A stretch of 64,000 nucleotides of DNA from Halorubellus litoreus (GCF_037081675.1 NZ_JAZAQL010000002.1:682001-746000); one strand, 5' to 3'. Shown: positions 33,282 to 41,767, counted from the stretch's first letter. Made by a program: numbers and translations. The notes: a model not told the origin generated them from the sequence alone.

Positions 33282-33639
33282 TATTCGAGTCCTCGGTGCA
33301 TGGACGGACGAGCACCCGTAAAGTTATACACCGTCCAGGAGGTTTGGACGCTAGCTCGAGCAGTGGAACGTGTCTTTTCGATCGAGTCATAGAACGATTG
33401 CTGTTGGCCTGCTGCGTTCTCTCGAGGGGCTGATTGCGAGGCATGTGAGATCGCGTATCTGTTGCTCGATGGACCGCACCGAACTCGACCAGATCCTGAC
33501 CAGGCACGTCGACTGACACTGAACGCTCGACATCCAGGTGATTACAATCGAGTTGTCTCGCGCGTGAAAGTCCGCAATGACCGTTTCCTGCGGCGCAACG
33601 GTCGTATAACTAACTCTGGTCTGCTCGATTGGGCGAAGG
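33282..33639. other. Intergenic region between divergent genes
   Basis: About 358 nt without a believable gene. A TATAAC element near 33604-33611 lies about 30 nt before the DUF5305 ATG, and a GTATAA complement near 33324 serves the leftward gene. A 6-bp hairpin (CGTCCA / TGGACG, 33332-33350) is visible. The rest is lower in GC than core genes. Confidence 0.4.
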
Positions 33640-34848
33640 ATGAGCGATTCCACACTTCGACTGAGAGCCTTTCTGGACGCGAACCTGATGTTGGTCCTTG
33701 GCGTACTCGTCGTCGTGATTGCGATCGGAGGGTGGGTGACGGCGACGACACACATCGCTCCGGGAACGGAGACGGTGGAGCGAACTGCTTCCGAATGGGA
33801 GACGACGGGGACGTTCGAACACCGGGCAATCGTGACCGAGGAGAACGCGCTCTATCCGATTGGAGCGAACCTCACGAACCGCTCGACGTACCTCGCTCGC
33901 GTGGCACCCAGATTCGAGGGGAGATTCGTCTCCTCGTATAGGGCGAGTGACAGTGGAACGGTGAACCGAACCGTCCAGCTTGAGCTAGTGATGCAAGGAG
34001 TCCGTCAAGACAGGATGGAGGACAACCTGACCGTTCTCTGGAGCAAGAACCGCACGCTGGGACGTGACGGAAAGTCGTCGCTCCAACCGGGCGAACACGT
34101 GTCTGTTCCGTTCTCGTTCAACGCGACAGCGGTCTCAATGCGAGCGGAAGACATCGAGGAAGCGATAGGGAAACCTTCGCGGGAGACGCGAATCGTCCTT
34201 GTTGCGACTGTCCGCACGGTTGGGCGAGTCAACGGTGAGCCCGTCGAATCCAGTCACAAACAGCACCTGTCACTGGACTTTCGACGGGAGGCGTACGACG
34301 TGACCGGTAGCGGCCCAGAGACCCAATCATTCGAGGATACGAGGACCGTCACGCGAGAACAGGAATATGGCGCCCTGCGGGCAGGCGGTGGTCCACTACT
34401 GTTGTTCCTCGGAATGGTCGGCTTTGGACTGGTCGTCACCGCGGACCATCACGACCGAATCCGGCTGTCCGCGGTCGAAGAAGACCGAATCACCTACCTC
34501 GAGGATCGGAAGGAGTTCGACGAGTGGATCTCTGAAATCCACCTCCCCGAGCAGGCCTTCGAGTTGCCGAGAGCGGAGGCCGCGTCGCTCGGGTCGCTCG
34601 TGGACTTCGCCATCGACACCGACAACGGTGTCGTGGAGTCGCCGCACGAAGCGGTGTTCTACGTCGTGCACGACGGGTACCTCTACGAATATCGGCCGCC
34701 AGCTCTTGACCACGTCGGCTCAGTCGAGCCGGCTGTTGGCGGCGACGATTCGGAACCGGTCTACATCGACGAGCCTCGAGTCGACGAAACCCAACTCGCT
34801 GGCGACGAGGTTGGTTCGGGCGTGGTGAGTGGGGGTGCGGAGGATTAG
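33640..34848 (+). CDS. DUF5305 membrane protein, third member of the DUF1102/signal peptidase set
   Basis: The 402-residue protein has an N-terminal membrane segment (about 15-35), a large extracytoplasmic beta-rich domain (about 40-240, with NRTVQLELVMQGV and FSFNATAVSMRAED) and a second membrane helix (GGGPLLLFLGMVGFGLVVTA, about 247-266). A cytoplasmic tail follows, containing ITYLEDRKEFDEWISEI and an acidic end. This is the layout of haloarchaeal DUF5305 proteins, which commonly lie beside DUF1102 and signal peptidase I genes. It may be the assembly or anchor component; this is inferred from gene co-occurrence. The ATG at 33640 follows a TATAAC box by about 30 nt. Base composition becomes core-like near its end. 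Confidence 0.78.
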   Translation: MSDSTLRLRAFLDANLMLVLGVLVVVIAIGGWVTATTHIAPGTETVERTASEWETTGTFEHRAIVTEENALYPIGANLTNRSTYLARVAPRFEGRFVSSYRASDSGTVNRTVQLELVMQGVRQDRMEDNLTVLWSKNRTLGRDGKSSLQPGEHVSVPFSFNATAVSMRAEDIEEAIGKPSRETRIVLVATVRTVGRVNGEPVESSHKQHLSLDFRREAYDVTGSGPETQSFEDTRTVTREQEYGALRAGGGPLLLFLGMVGFGLVVTADHHDRIRLSAVEEDRITYLEDRKEFDEWISEIHLPEQAFELPRAEAASLGSLVDFAIDTDNGVVESPHEAVFYVVHDGYLYEYRPPALDHVGSVEPAVGGDDSEPVYIDEPRVDETQLAGDEVGSGVVSGGAED

Positions 34849-34867
34849 TGCGCGTCGACGCTCTTCG

Positions 34868-35509
34868 TCAGTCGTCGCTCTGTCCGTAGCTCTCGAACTT
34901 TTCGAGGACGACGTCGAGTTGGTCGTCGGTGAGTTCGTGGGGGGTGCTGCCGATGGCTTTGGCGCGGAGGTAGAGTTCGCAGAGTGATTCGACGTGGACG
35001 GTGTTCTCGATGGCGGTGGGGAGGTCGGGGCCGGTGACGACGAGGCCGTGGTTCTCGATTATCGTTGCAGTCGATTGGGCCTCGCGCATGGCGTCGACGG
35101 CGTTCTTCGCGAGGGCTTCGGTGCCGTAGGGTGCGTACTCGGCGACGGGGACGCGTTTGCCGACGGCGACGATCATGTAGTGGATGGGGGGGAGTTCTTC
35201 GTGGAGCGTGGCGAGCGTGGTGGCGTACGGCGAGTGCGTGTGGACGATGGCGCCGGGTTCGTCGAACCGGTAGATGTGTCGGTGCATGGGGACCTCGCTG
35301 CTGGGGTCCATGGCGCCGTCGAGGTGCTCGCCGTCGAGGGAGACGAGTGGGACGTCTGCGGTGTCGAAGCTGTCGTAGGGGACGCCCGTTGGCGTGATGG
35401 CGAACGCGTCGCCGTCGCGCACGGAGAGGTTCCCGGTGCGGCCGGGAGTGAGCGCGGCGAGTTCGGGGGCGTGTTCGACGACGGCGTCGCGGATAGCGTC
35501 GTGTGTCAT
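34868..35509 (-). CDS. Class II (zinc) aldolase, FucA type
   Basis: The 213-residue protein matches class II sugar-phosphate aldolases. GRTGNLSVRDGDAFAITPTG lies near 23-42 and SSEVPMH with catalytic Glu72 follows. Zinc-binding His90 and His92 are in AIVHTHSPY, and the third zinc His154 is in ENHGLVV. These match E73, H92, H94 and H155 of L-fuculose-1-phosphate aldolase with a small offset. The substrate is unknown; related haloarchaeal pairs with a HAD phosphatase could process 5-deoxy-sugar phosphates from radical-SAM or methylthioadenosine salvage. Its start overlaps the stop of the upstream HAD gene by 4 nt (ATGA), so they are one operon. Confidence 0.85.
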   Translation of the reverse strand: MTHDAIRDAVVEHAPELAALTPGRTGNLSVRDGDAFAITPTGVPYDSFDTADVPLVSLDGEHLDGAMDPSSEVPMHRHIYRFDEPGAIVHTHSPYATTLATLHEELPPIHYMIVAVGKRVPVAEYAPYGTEALAKNAVDAMREAQSTATIIENHGLVVTGPDLPTAIENTVHVESLCELYLRAKAIGSTPHELTDDQLDVVLEKFESYGQSDD

Positions 35510-36210
35510 AGCAGCACCTCGGTTACGGCCGCGAAGTCGTGAACCTGATGGTCTGGCTGCATGCGGCCGCGGAGGTCGTCGTGTTCGCGCCGCGGGTCGA
35601 AGAGGACGGTTTCGAGGCCGACGGCGTTCCCGCCCTCGATGTCGGCAGTCGGGTTGTCGCCGACGAACGCGGCGTCGCTCGGGCGCGTGTCGAGCTGGGC
35701 GAGCGGGTCGGTGAACATCACGCTACTGGGTTTCTCGCGCCCGGTCTCCTCGCTCGTCAGGAGGAGGTCGACGTACGGTTCGATGCCGAGGTGGTGTATC
35801 TTCTTCAGTTGGATGCGGGTCGTGAGGTTCGTGACGATGCCGACGTCGACGTCGGCCGCCTGGAGTTCGCGGAACACGGGTTCGACGTGGTCGTAGATCT
35901 CCATCTCGTGGACGTACGCGTCCCAGTACGCTTCGCCGAGTTCGAGCGCGTGCTCGGACTTGTGCGTTCCCGTGTGGATCTGGATGGCGCGCTTGAAGTA
36001 CAGGAAGCGTTCGTGCGCGCTCGCGGTGCCGGCGAGTTCGCGTTTGGTCTCCCGGCGGCCTTCCTGGTAGAGCGTCTCGAACGCGTCGCGGTCGAGGTCG
36101 TATCCGAGTTCGAGCGCGGTCCGCCACGCTTCGCGCTTCCCCGCGTCGTTACAGGGCTGGTACGGGTAGAGGGTGTCGTCGAGGTCGAAGAGTACGGCTT
36201 CCGGAGGCAT
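35506..36210 (-). CDS. HAD-family phosphatase, operon partner of the class II aldolase
   Basis: The 234-residue enzyme has HAD motif I VLFDLDDTLYP with nucleophile Asp9 and acid/base Asp11. Motif II lies in VTNLTTRIQLKK, motif III Lys is in GREKPSSVMF, and motif IV is FVGDNPTAD. A helical cap (about 20-95) lies between motifs I and II, as in HAD-IA phosphatases. It should remove phosphate from a small metabolite. The 4-nt overlap with the aldolase gene downstream suggests that phosphatase and aldolase act on the same sugar phosphate route; the precise substrate is unknown. Confidence 0.85.
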   Translation of the reverse strand: MPPEAVLFDLDDTLYPYQPCNDAGKREAWRTALELGYDLDRDAFETLYQEGRRETKRELAGTASAHERFLYFKRAIQIHTGTHKSEHALELGEAYWDAYVHEMEIYDHVEPVFRELQAADVDVGIVTNLTTRIQLKKIHHLGIEPYVDLLLTSEETGREKPSSVMFTDPLAQLDTRPSDAAFVGDNPTADIEGGNAVGLETVLFDPRREHDDLRGRMQPDHQVHDFAAVTEVLL

Positions 36211-36395
36211 ACCTCCGGCGTTGGCCGAGCGAACGATTAGGTTCTTCGGACCGTGCTGACCGCGAGCAGCCGATGCTGGCGTTTCGCCGGGAGGACGACG
36301 CGCGTTTCAATCCGAAGTACCTCGCGTTTGATGTAATCGAGCCGGTGGACGTGGTAACGGCCAGTTACTTGTTTAACGACGCGTTACCTACCCAC

Positions 36396-36971
36396 ATGGT
36401 TTCTGGGGGTGCTTCGGGCGGTGGTCGCGTCGTGGTGGTGGACGACGAGGAGCGCGTCGCGGACGTGTACGCCACGTTCCTCGCGGACGACCACGACGTC
36501 GAGGTGGCGTACGGCGGCGAGGCGGCGCTCGACGTCGTCGACGCGACGGTCGACGTCGTCCTCCTCGACCGTCGGATGCCGGGACTGCACGGCGACGAGG
36601 TCCTGGAGCGACTCCGCGACCGCGGGTACGACGGGCGCGTCGTGATGGTGACCGCGCTCGACCCCGGCTACGATATCGTCGACATGGACTTCGAGCAGTA
36701 CGTCTGCAAACCGATCGCTCGCGACGAACTCCGAACGATCGTTCGACGCGAGCTCCTGCGCTCGAACTACGACGACGCGCTCCAGGAGTACCTCCGCTTG
36801 CAGTCGAAGGTGACGACGATCGCGGACGATCACCCGGACCCCGCGGCGAGCGACGACGACCGCGTACGGGCGCTCCGCGAGCGCCTCGACGCCCTCCGGG
36901 ACGGCCTGCTCGACACGCTCGTCGAGCACGCGGAACTCGCGTACGAATCCGAGGACGAGGGGACCGCCTGA
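36396..36971 (+). CDS. HalX-type response regulator
   Basis: From the ATG at 36396 the protein has 191 residues. The receiver domain (about 10-120) keeps the acidic pair Asp16/Asp17 in VVDDEER, the phospho-acceptor Asp58 in VLLDRRMPG, Thr86 and Lys105 in VCKPIARDE. The C-terminal 70 residues are a HalX domain (helical, LRSNYDDALQEYLRLQSKVTT). HalX proteins are haloarchaeal regulators whose output is not a classical DNA-binding domain. A GTTTAAC TATA box about 25 nt before the ATG fits a leaderless start. No kinase is adjacent. The frame upstream of 36396 is rejected as a start because it overlaps the promoter. Confidence 0.88.
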   Translation: MVSGGASGGGRVVVVDDEERVADVYATFLADDHDVEVAYGGEAALDVVDATVDVVLLDRRMPGLHGDEVLERLRDRGYDGRVVMVTALDPGYDIVDMDFEQYVCKPIARDELRTIVRRELLRSNYDDALQEYLRLQSKVTTIADDHPDPAASDDDRVRALRERLDALRDGLLDTLVEHAELAYESEDEGTA

Positions 36972-37011
36972 CGCGGGCAAGACACTTGCGTTCGCCGGCC
37001 GAACGACAGGT

Positions 37012-37434
37012 ATGGCGCGTAACTCGCTCGACGACGCGGAGCGCCACGCGCTCCTCCGGCGCGTCGACCGCGGGACCGCGACCGTCGGCTCGCGAGTTCC
37101 CGCGTCCGTCACGGTCGACGGCACCGACGTCGCGCTCCGCGAGTTCGTGGTCGCGACGCGCAACCAGCGGACGCTCACGCCAGCGGAACGTAGTCGCGTG
37201 CAGGACGTACGCGACCGCCTCCGCGCCGAACGCGACCGTCGACGGGACCGGCTCGCGAGCGCCGACCTGAGCGTCGAGGAGGGAACAGCGCTCGCGGACA
37301 GCATCGTCGGTCTCGACCGCGCGCTCGCCGCGCTCGCCGACCTCAGCGACCGCAGCCTCGAGGCGGACCGCCACGAGCGACACGTCGAGTCCCATCGCTC
37401 CTGGCTCGAGTTCCTCGACCGCATCCAGAAGTAG
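37012..37434 (+). CDS. DUF5788-family haloarchaeal protein
   Basis: The 140-residue protein is almost entirely helical and charged, with AERHALLRRVDRGTATVG near the start, LREFVVATRNQRTLTPAE near 42-59, and coiled-coil-like ERSRVQDVRDRLRAERDRRRD and HRSWLEFLDRIQK. It matches haloarchaeal DUF5788 proteins as I recall them; no function is known. The gene follows the HalX regulator by 40 nt and precedes a subunit-D-like gene by 76 nt, all on the plus strand, so a shared transcript is possible. Confidence 0.72.
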   Translation: MARNSLDDAERHALLRRVDRGTATVGSRVPASVTVDGTDVALREFVVATRNQRTLTPAERSRVQDVRDRLRAERDRRRDRLASADLSVEEGTALADSIVGLDRALAALADLSDRSLEADRHERHVESHRSWLEFLDRIQK

Positions 37435-37510
37435 CTCCCTTCCAGCCTGTGGGGCTTCGAGAACGCCCGCCATAACGATACGTCGTGAGGACGTCAAGCC
37501 GTTCGAACAG

Positions 37511-38215
37511 ATGCGGACTCGGACGGTGACGCCGACGCGACACAACCTCCACGTCATCGAGGACCGTATCGAACTCGCAGAGCGCGGTCATCACGTCCTG
37601 GAACGCAAGCGCGACGGGCTCGTGCTCGAGTTCGTCGACCTCCTCGACGAGTACCAGGACGCGCAACGCGAACTGCGGACGCGGTTCGAGCGCGCCCAGT
37701 CGCTGTTCGACCGCATTCGCGCGACCGAAGGAGAAGTCGTCATCGACGGGCTCGTGCGTGCTCGGAGCGTCCACCCCGAGATAACGACGTCTCGAAAACC
37801 CTTCCTGGGGGTGGCGCTCCCGCAGTTCGAGGCCACCGGCGTGCGCACCGACCTCGCGCATCACGGGTACGGGTTGCTCGGAACGAGCCCGGTCGTCGAC
37901 GAGCTCGTGGACGCGTACGAGGCGCTCGTCGAGCAACTCGTTGCGTTCGCGGAACTGGAGACGGCCGCTTTGCTGCTCGTGGACGTCATCGAGACCACGC
38001 AGCGACGCGTCAGGGCCCTCGAACACGCCGTCATCCCCAGATTACGGCAGGACGCCAACCACATCCGACGGCGCCTCGACGAGCGCGCGCAGGAGGAACG
38101 CGTCCGCCAGAAGTGGTTCAAGGAGAAGCAGGAACGCCGACGCATCCACGCCGACCCTCCCGGTGGCCGCGTTCGACCGCACCGGAACGGCCGGAGCGAC
38201 GAGGACGAACGCTGA
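37511..38215 (+). CDS. Orphan A-type ATP synthase subunit D-like protein
   Basis: The 234-residue protein is homologous to subunit D (the central-stalk rotor coiled coil) of archaeal A/V-ATPases. It has PTRHNLHVIEDRIELAERG at 9-27, ERKRDGLVLEFVDLLDEYQ near 31-49, the middle region GVALPQFEATGVRTDLAHHG, and ETTQRRVRALEHAVIPRL near 160. The housekeeping D gene normally closes the atpHIKECFABD operon, but no other ATPase gene is present here. Sequence detail differs enough from usual haloarchaeal D subunits to suggest a paralogue. Its C-terminus is unusually basic (Arg/Lys/His-rich). Confidence 0.8.
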   Translation: MRTRTVTPTRHNLHVIEDRIELAERGHHVLERKRDGLVLEFVDLLDEYQDAQRELRTRFERAQSLFDRIRATEGEVVIDGLVRARSVHPEITTSRKPFLGVALPQFEATGVRTDLAHHGYGLLGTSPVVDELVDAYEALVEQLVAFAELETAALLLVDVIETTQRRVRALEHAVIPRLRQDANHIRRRLDERAQEERVRQKWFKEKQERRRIHADPPGGRVRPHRNGRSDEDER

Positions 38216-38266
38216 AGGCCGTCGCGACAGTGACGCGAGACGACTGTCGATGTCGGCGTCGATCGA

Positions 38267-39319
38267 TTATCGCTGCCAGTCGGTGTCGAGGTCGAGCGCC
38301 CGGTCGACGAGCGCTTCGTCGTAGACGTCGCGGGTCTGGTCGGGGTGCCGCGCGTGGATGGTGCGGACGGTCTCGACGGTGTTCGCGAAGTTCTTGAACG
38401 TCGCCTCGTCGACCATCTGGCCGTCGACCGTCACCGCACCGGTGCCTTCGGCTTTCGCGTCGTTGAAGCGCTCTATCTTCGAGACGTCGCGCTCCAGTTC
38501 GGTGGGCGTCGGCATGTGGATGCGGTTCGCCTGGACGGTCTGCTTCGGGTAGAGGCTCCAGGAGCCGTCGAGGCCGACCGCGGCCTCGCGCTCGACCTGG
38601 TCCGCGTAGGCGGGAGCGTTGTAGTACGTGACGCCGGCGCGTTCCTCGAAGAGCTTGTCGAACGGGCCGCCGATGGCGACGACGTCGTTCGCGCTCGCCT
38701 CGTTCGAGAGCGCCTCCAGGAGGCCGTCCCAGCGCGGGCGGTCGCCGTCGATGGCGCGCCCGCCGAGTTCCGCGGTGTAGTCGACGGGCCCGAAGACGAG
38801 GCCCGCGAGGCGACCGCCACCGTGGGCGTCCTCGTTCCCGAGCATCGCGATGTCCCGGAGGTCAGAGCGCGCCGCGGCAGTCTCGACGATGACCGAAAGC
38901 TCCATCGAGCCTCCGGGGAGGCCCGCGGCCTCCTCCGCGCGTTCGACGACGTCGATCGCTCGCTCGACGTCCGCGACCCGGCCGACCTTCGGGACGACCA
39001 CGCCGGTGAGCTCGTCGCCGACGGCTTCGAAGAGGGTCCGGACCTCCTCCTCGCCGCGGTCACGGAGGCCGGCGTCGTCGTACGCCCACTGGACGCGCGG
39101 CCAGATCTCCCCGGAGAACTCGACGCCGCCGTCGAGCCGGTCGATGGTGTTCTCCAATCCCTCCGCCTTCATGTCGGGCGCGGTGCCGTCTTCGAGGTCG
39201 GGGACGAGCCAGTCGGGGGCCGAGAAGCCCTCCGAGGCGAGCGCGGAGTCGAGGTACTTCGCCGTGTTCTCCTTGGGGACGGCGGCCGGTGCGGTCTGGA
39301 AGGTGCGTGCGATTCTCAT
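38267..39319 (-). CDS. citE: CitE-like malyl-CoA/beta-methylmalyl-CoA lyase
   Basis: The 350-residue TIM-barrel enzyme belongs to the HpcH/HpaI-CitE superfamily. PDLEDGTAPDMKAEG near 40-54 supplies the metal-binding acidic cluster, with VVVPKVGRVADVERA near 107-121 and VIVETAAARSDLRDIAML near 144-161. In the methylaspartate cycle, beta-methylmalyl-CoA lyase splits 3-methylmalyl-CoA to propionyl-CoA and glyoxylate, and related lyases act on malyl-CoA. Its position as last gene of the glmS-glmE-mal-mch operon strongly supports that role. The mch stop lies 6 nt upstream. Which of the CitE paralogues it corresponds to cannot be settled. Confidence 0.9.
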   Translation of the reverse strand: MRIARTFQTAPAAVPKENTAKYLDSALASEGFSAPDWLVPDLEDGTAPDMKAEGLENTIDRLDGGVEFSGEIWPRVQWAYDDAGLRDRGEEEVRTLFEAVGDELTGVVVPKVGRVADVERAIDVVERAEEAAGLPGGSMELSVIVETAAARSDLRDIAMLGNEDAHGGGRLAGLVFGPVDYTAELGGRAIDGDRPRWDGLLEALSNEASANDVVAIGGPFDKLFEERAGVTYYNAPAYADQVEREAAVGLDGSWSLYPKQTVQANRIHMPTPTELERDVSKIERFNDAKAEGTGAVTVDGQMVDEATFKNFANTVETVRTIHARHPDQTRDVYDEALVDRALDLDTDWQR

Positions 39320-39325
39320 CTGGAG

Positions 39326-40435
39326 TCAGTTGCCTGCGTTCGTCGTCGAGCGCTTCTGTATCTGTGCGGTCCGCGTCCCCGAGTACACGGGGGTGTCGTC
39401 CTGGTTGAACGCGACGTGCTCGAACTCGACGGTGCCGTACCGGTCGCCGTCGTCGCGAGCGTCGCGGACGTGCGTGAAGCAGTACACGGTGTCGCCGGGC
39501 GTGACGAACGTGTGGAAGCGCTCGTCGTCGAACCCGACCTCGCGCCACGTCGCCTCGTCGCTCCGGGCGTGCCCGAGCGCCGTGGAACGCGTGACGTCGC
39601 CGTACGCGACGAGGTCGCCCGACGGCGAGTCCGCCATGACGGCCGCGTCGTGGTGCTGCTTCGCCGTGTTCAGCGTCATCAGCGGTAACTGGGAGACGGT
39701 GACGGCGTCCATCGTCCGGCCGCGTTCGTGGCGGTACGCGACCGCCGCGTCGCCCCCGTGCCTGTCTTCGGTCGTCGCGAGCGCGGCGGCGAAGTCCTCG
39801 AAGTACTCGCCCTCGGGTTCGACGAACGTCCCCGGGAGCCCGAGGTCCATGGTCTCGCCACCGTCGGGTTCGACGTCGTCGAGCGACTCGTGCTCGCCGC
39901 CGTCGGTCGCGGGCGGGTTCCGGCGGGGGATCATGTTCGTGCGCTCGTAGGACAGCAAGCGCTCGCCCGTCTCGGCGTCCACGCCCTCGGTCTGCCACGT
40001 TACGATGCCATAGTCCGGTCGCGAGGACGACGTCGCCGTCGAGTCGACCGTCGACCGCACCTGGAGCGTCGTCCCGAGCGGAACGCCGTGCTCGTGGAAG
40101 CGGAGGTTCGTGCGGCCGAGGAAGTACCCGCCCTTCTCGGAGAGGTCCTCCACGGTCGGCCCCATCACCGCCGCGGTGAGGTAGTCCGGATGCGCAGGGA
40201 CTTCGTCGAACCCACGCTCGCGGGCGGCGTCGGGCCGCCAGTACGCGGGGTCGTGGTTGAGCGTCTGGCCCGCCCACGTCTCGCTCGCGTGCCGCGTCAG
40301 CGTCAGCCCGGGCTCGTGCTCGAGTTCGTCGCCCTCCGCGAAGTCCTCGAAGCAGTTCCCCTTCTCCCTGGTCTCGACGCGGTCGAGTGCCGCGCGGAAC
40401 GTCTCGCCGTCACTGAAGTCGTAGTCGCCTGTCAT
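39326..40435 (-). CDS. mch: Mesaconyl-CoA hydratase (double MaoC-type)
   Basis: The 369-residue protein has two hot-dog-fold MaoC halves. The N-terminal half holds CFEDFAEGDELEHEPGLTL near 28-46 and ETWAGQTLNHDPAYW. The C-terminal half has YGDVTRSTALGHARSDEATW near 285 and GDTVYCFTHVRDARDD. Mesaconyl-CoA hydratase (beta-methylmalyl-CoA dehydratase) interconverts mesaconyl-C1-CoA and beta-methylmalyl-CoA in the methylaspartate cycle. It lies between mal and citE, in reaction order. Its ATG at 40435 overlaps the stop of a 12-codon micro-ORF whose 5' flank is a near copy of its own start region. Confidence 0.92.
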   Translation of the reverse strand: MTGDYDFSDGETFRAALDRVETREKGNCFEDFAEGDELEHEPGLTLTRHASETWAGQTLNHDPAYWRPDAARERGFDEVPAHPDYLTAAVMGPTVEDLSEKGGYFLGRTNLRFHEHGVPLGTTLQVRSTVDSTATSSSRPDYGIVTWQTEGVDAETGERLLSYERTNMIPRRNPPATDGGEHESLDDVEPDGGETMDLGLPGTFVEPEGEYFEDFAAALATTEDRHGGDAAVAYRHERGRTMDAVTVSQLPLMTLNTAKQHHDAAVMADSPSGDLVAYGDVTRSTALGHARSDEATWREVGFDDERFHTFVTPGDTVYCFTHVRDARDDGDRYGTVEFEHVAFNQDDTPVYSGTRTAQIQKRSTTNAGN

Positions 40436-40486
40436 GTGCTGGAGTCGGTAAGGTCGAGATCGCGTGTCATGTGCTGGAATCGATAA
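40431..40486. repeat. Short direct repeat around the mch start codon
   Basis: The 21 nt at 40431-40451 recur at 40466-40486 with two substitutions. Each copy holds a potential ATG on the minus strand; the left copy is the mch start and the right copy is the micro-ORF start. Confidence 0.7.
40432..40470 (-). CDS. Possible 12-codon micro-ORF overlapping the mch start
   Basis: An ATG at 40470 opens MTRDLDLTDSST; its TGA overlaps the mch ATG (ATGA). The micro-ORF resembles the first residues of mch (MTGDYDFSD), and 21 bases around each ATG agree at 19 positions (period 35). It therefore looks like a duplicated mch start region. It may act as a translational coupling device between mal and mch, or be a harmless duplication. 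Confidence 0.4.
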   Translation of the reverse strand: MTRDLDLTDSST

Positions 40487-40495
40487 CTGGCTGCT

Positions 40496-41767
40496 TCAAT
40501 CGTCCGCGACCGCTCGCGTCGTCCGGTCGGCGTCGTCGCGAGCGAGCGCGCGCCGCATCTCGTTCTCGACGACCATGTAGCCCTCGTCGAACCCCATCCC
40601 GGGTTTCGCGAGCACCTGGAACGCGTCCGTCGCGAGCGCAACGTGCGCGCAGGCTCGGGCGCTCGTGACGGTCTCGTTGCACGTCCCGCCGAGGTACGCG
40701 CGGACGTCCGTACCCTCGCAGTACCTGACCGCCTCCCCGGAGCGCTGGATGCCGCCGAGGTCCGGGGTCTTCACCTGGACGACGTCCGCGGCGCCCGCGT
40801 CGACGAACGCCTGGACGTCCTCGAACGTGTTGCACCACTCGTCGGCGACTAGGTCGACGTCGACGCCGGCGTCGCCGAGTGCGTCCCGGAGTTCGGTCAT
40901 CGCGTGGATCTGTTCGGCGCGCCCGCCGACGTCCATCGGGCCCTCTATCTGTATCGGGTGCTCGCCCGCCGCCTCGGCGAGCGACTGGAAGTAGTCGACG
41001 ACCTCGGCGCGGTCGTACGGTGCGCCGAAGACGTCGCCGATGACACCGTACACGTCGAGGTGGAGTCGCGGCCGATAGTCTGGGGGACCGAGTTCGCTCG
41101 CGCGTTCGGTGAGCCACGCGACGTACTCGCGGAGTCCCTCGCCCTCGCCCCCCAGTTTCTCGACGCTGTTGAACAGCCCGTGGGGGAGGACGGGGACGCC
41201 CTTGATCATCATCTTCTCGGCGTTCACGTACCGGTCGTCGCCGGACTGCCCGAACACCGGAACTGGCTCTGTCGCGGGCGTCGTCCCGAGGTGGTCGGCG
41301 AGCGTTCGCGCTCGCGTCTCACCGTTCCCGTGCGCCGCCGCGGCGAGTAACGCCTGCGAGACGCCGTACCGGACCGCCGTGTGGAGTTGCTCGCGGCCGT
41401 CCTCGCCCGGCATCGCGGCGAGTTCGGCGACGTTCGTCCCGAACTCGGTCGCCGACCGGCCCTCCAGAGCCTCGGCGACGCGGTCCTCGACGACCGGCTC
41501 GTAGCGCTCGGCGCGGAAGAGCGGGTCGCGACCGCCGGCGCCGGAGTACTGGACCGCACAGCAGTCCCCGGAGACGGTACGGCCGTCGCTCAGGTCGAGT
41601 TCGACCGTGAGCGCTTCGCCGGCCTCGCGGACCGCGTCGAACCCCTCGGTGACGGGGTCGCCGTCGTACGCGAACCCGTCCTGGGTCGCGCCCGCCTTGA
41701 TGGCGCGCTGGTCGTCGAAGAAGAACCCCGACACCGTGGGGACGGCGCGGACGCGCTCAATCCGCAC
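40496..41767 (-). CDS. mal: Methylaspartate ammonia-lyase
   Basis: The 423-residue enzyme belongs to the enolase superfamily and converts threo-3-methylaspartate to mesaconate plus ammonia. Motifs visible in order: VRIERVRAVPTVSGFFFDDQ (start), AIKAGATQDGFAYDG near 22-36, AVQYSGAGGRDPLF near 70, MMIKGVPVLPHGLFNSVEK near 175, LHLDVYGVIGDVFG near 225 and VQVKTPDLGGIQRSG near 325, in which the catalytic Lys lies. The GTG at 41767 is chosen because GGAGG precedes it by 8 nt, and a second in-frame GTG at 41776 lies inside that site. Its start overlaps the glmE stop by 11 nt, so the operon is compact. Confidence 0.95.
   Translation of the reverse strand: MRIERVRAVPTVSGFFFDDQRAIKAGATQDGFAYDGDPVTEGFDAVREAGEALTVELDLSDGRTVSGDCCAVQYSGAGGRDPLFRAERYEPVVEDRVAEALEGRSATEFGTNVAELAAMPGEDGREQLHTAVRYGVSQALLAAAAHGNGETRARTLADHLGTTPATEPVPVFGQSGDDRYVNAEKMMIKGVPVLPHGLFNSVEKLGGEGEGLREYVAWLTERASELGPPDYRPRLHLDVYGVIGDVFGAPYDRAEVVDYFQSLAEAAGEHPIQIEGPMDVGGRAEQIHAMTELRDALGDAGVDVDLVADEWCNTFEDVQAFVDAGAADVVQVKTPDLGGIQRSGEAVRYCEGTDVRAYLGGTCNETVTSARACAHVALATDAFQVLAKPGMGFDEGYMVVENEMRRALARDDADRTTRAVADD

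Noticed and set aside
25882..34848. A provirus or integrated plasmid spanning the low-GC stretches
   Set aside because: No integrase, replication, capsid or terminase gene is present, and core-like genes (DUF2064, tRNA-Ser) interrupt the stretch. Transfer of separate cassettes is more likely.
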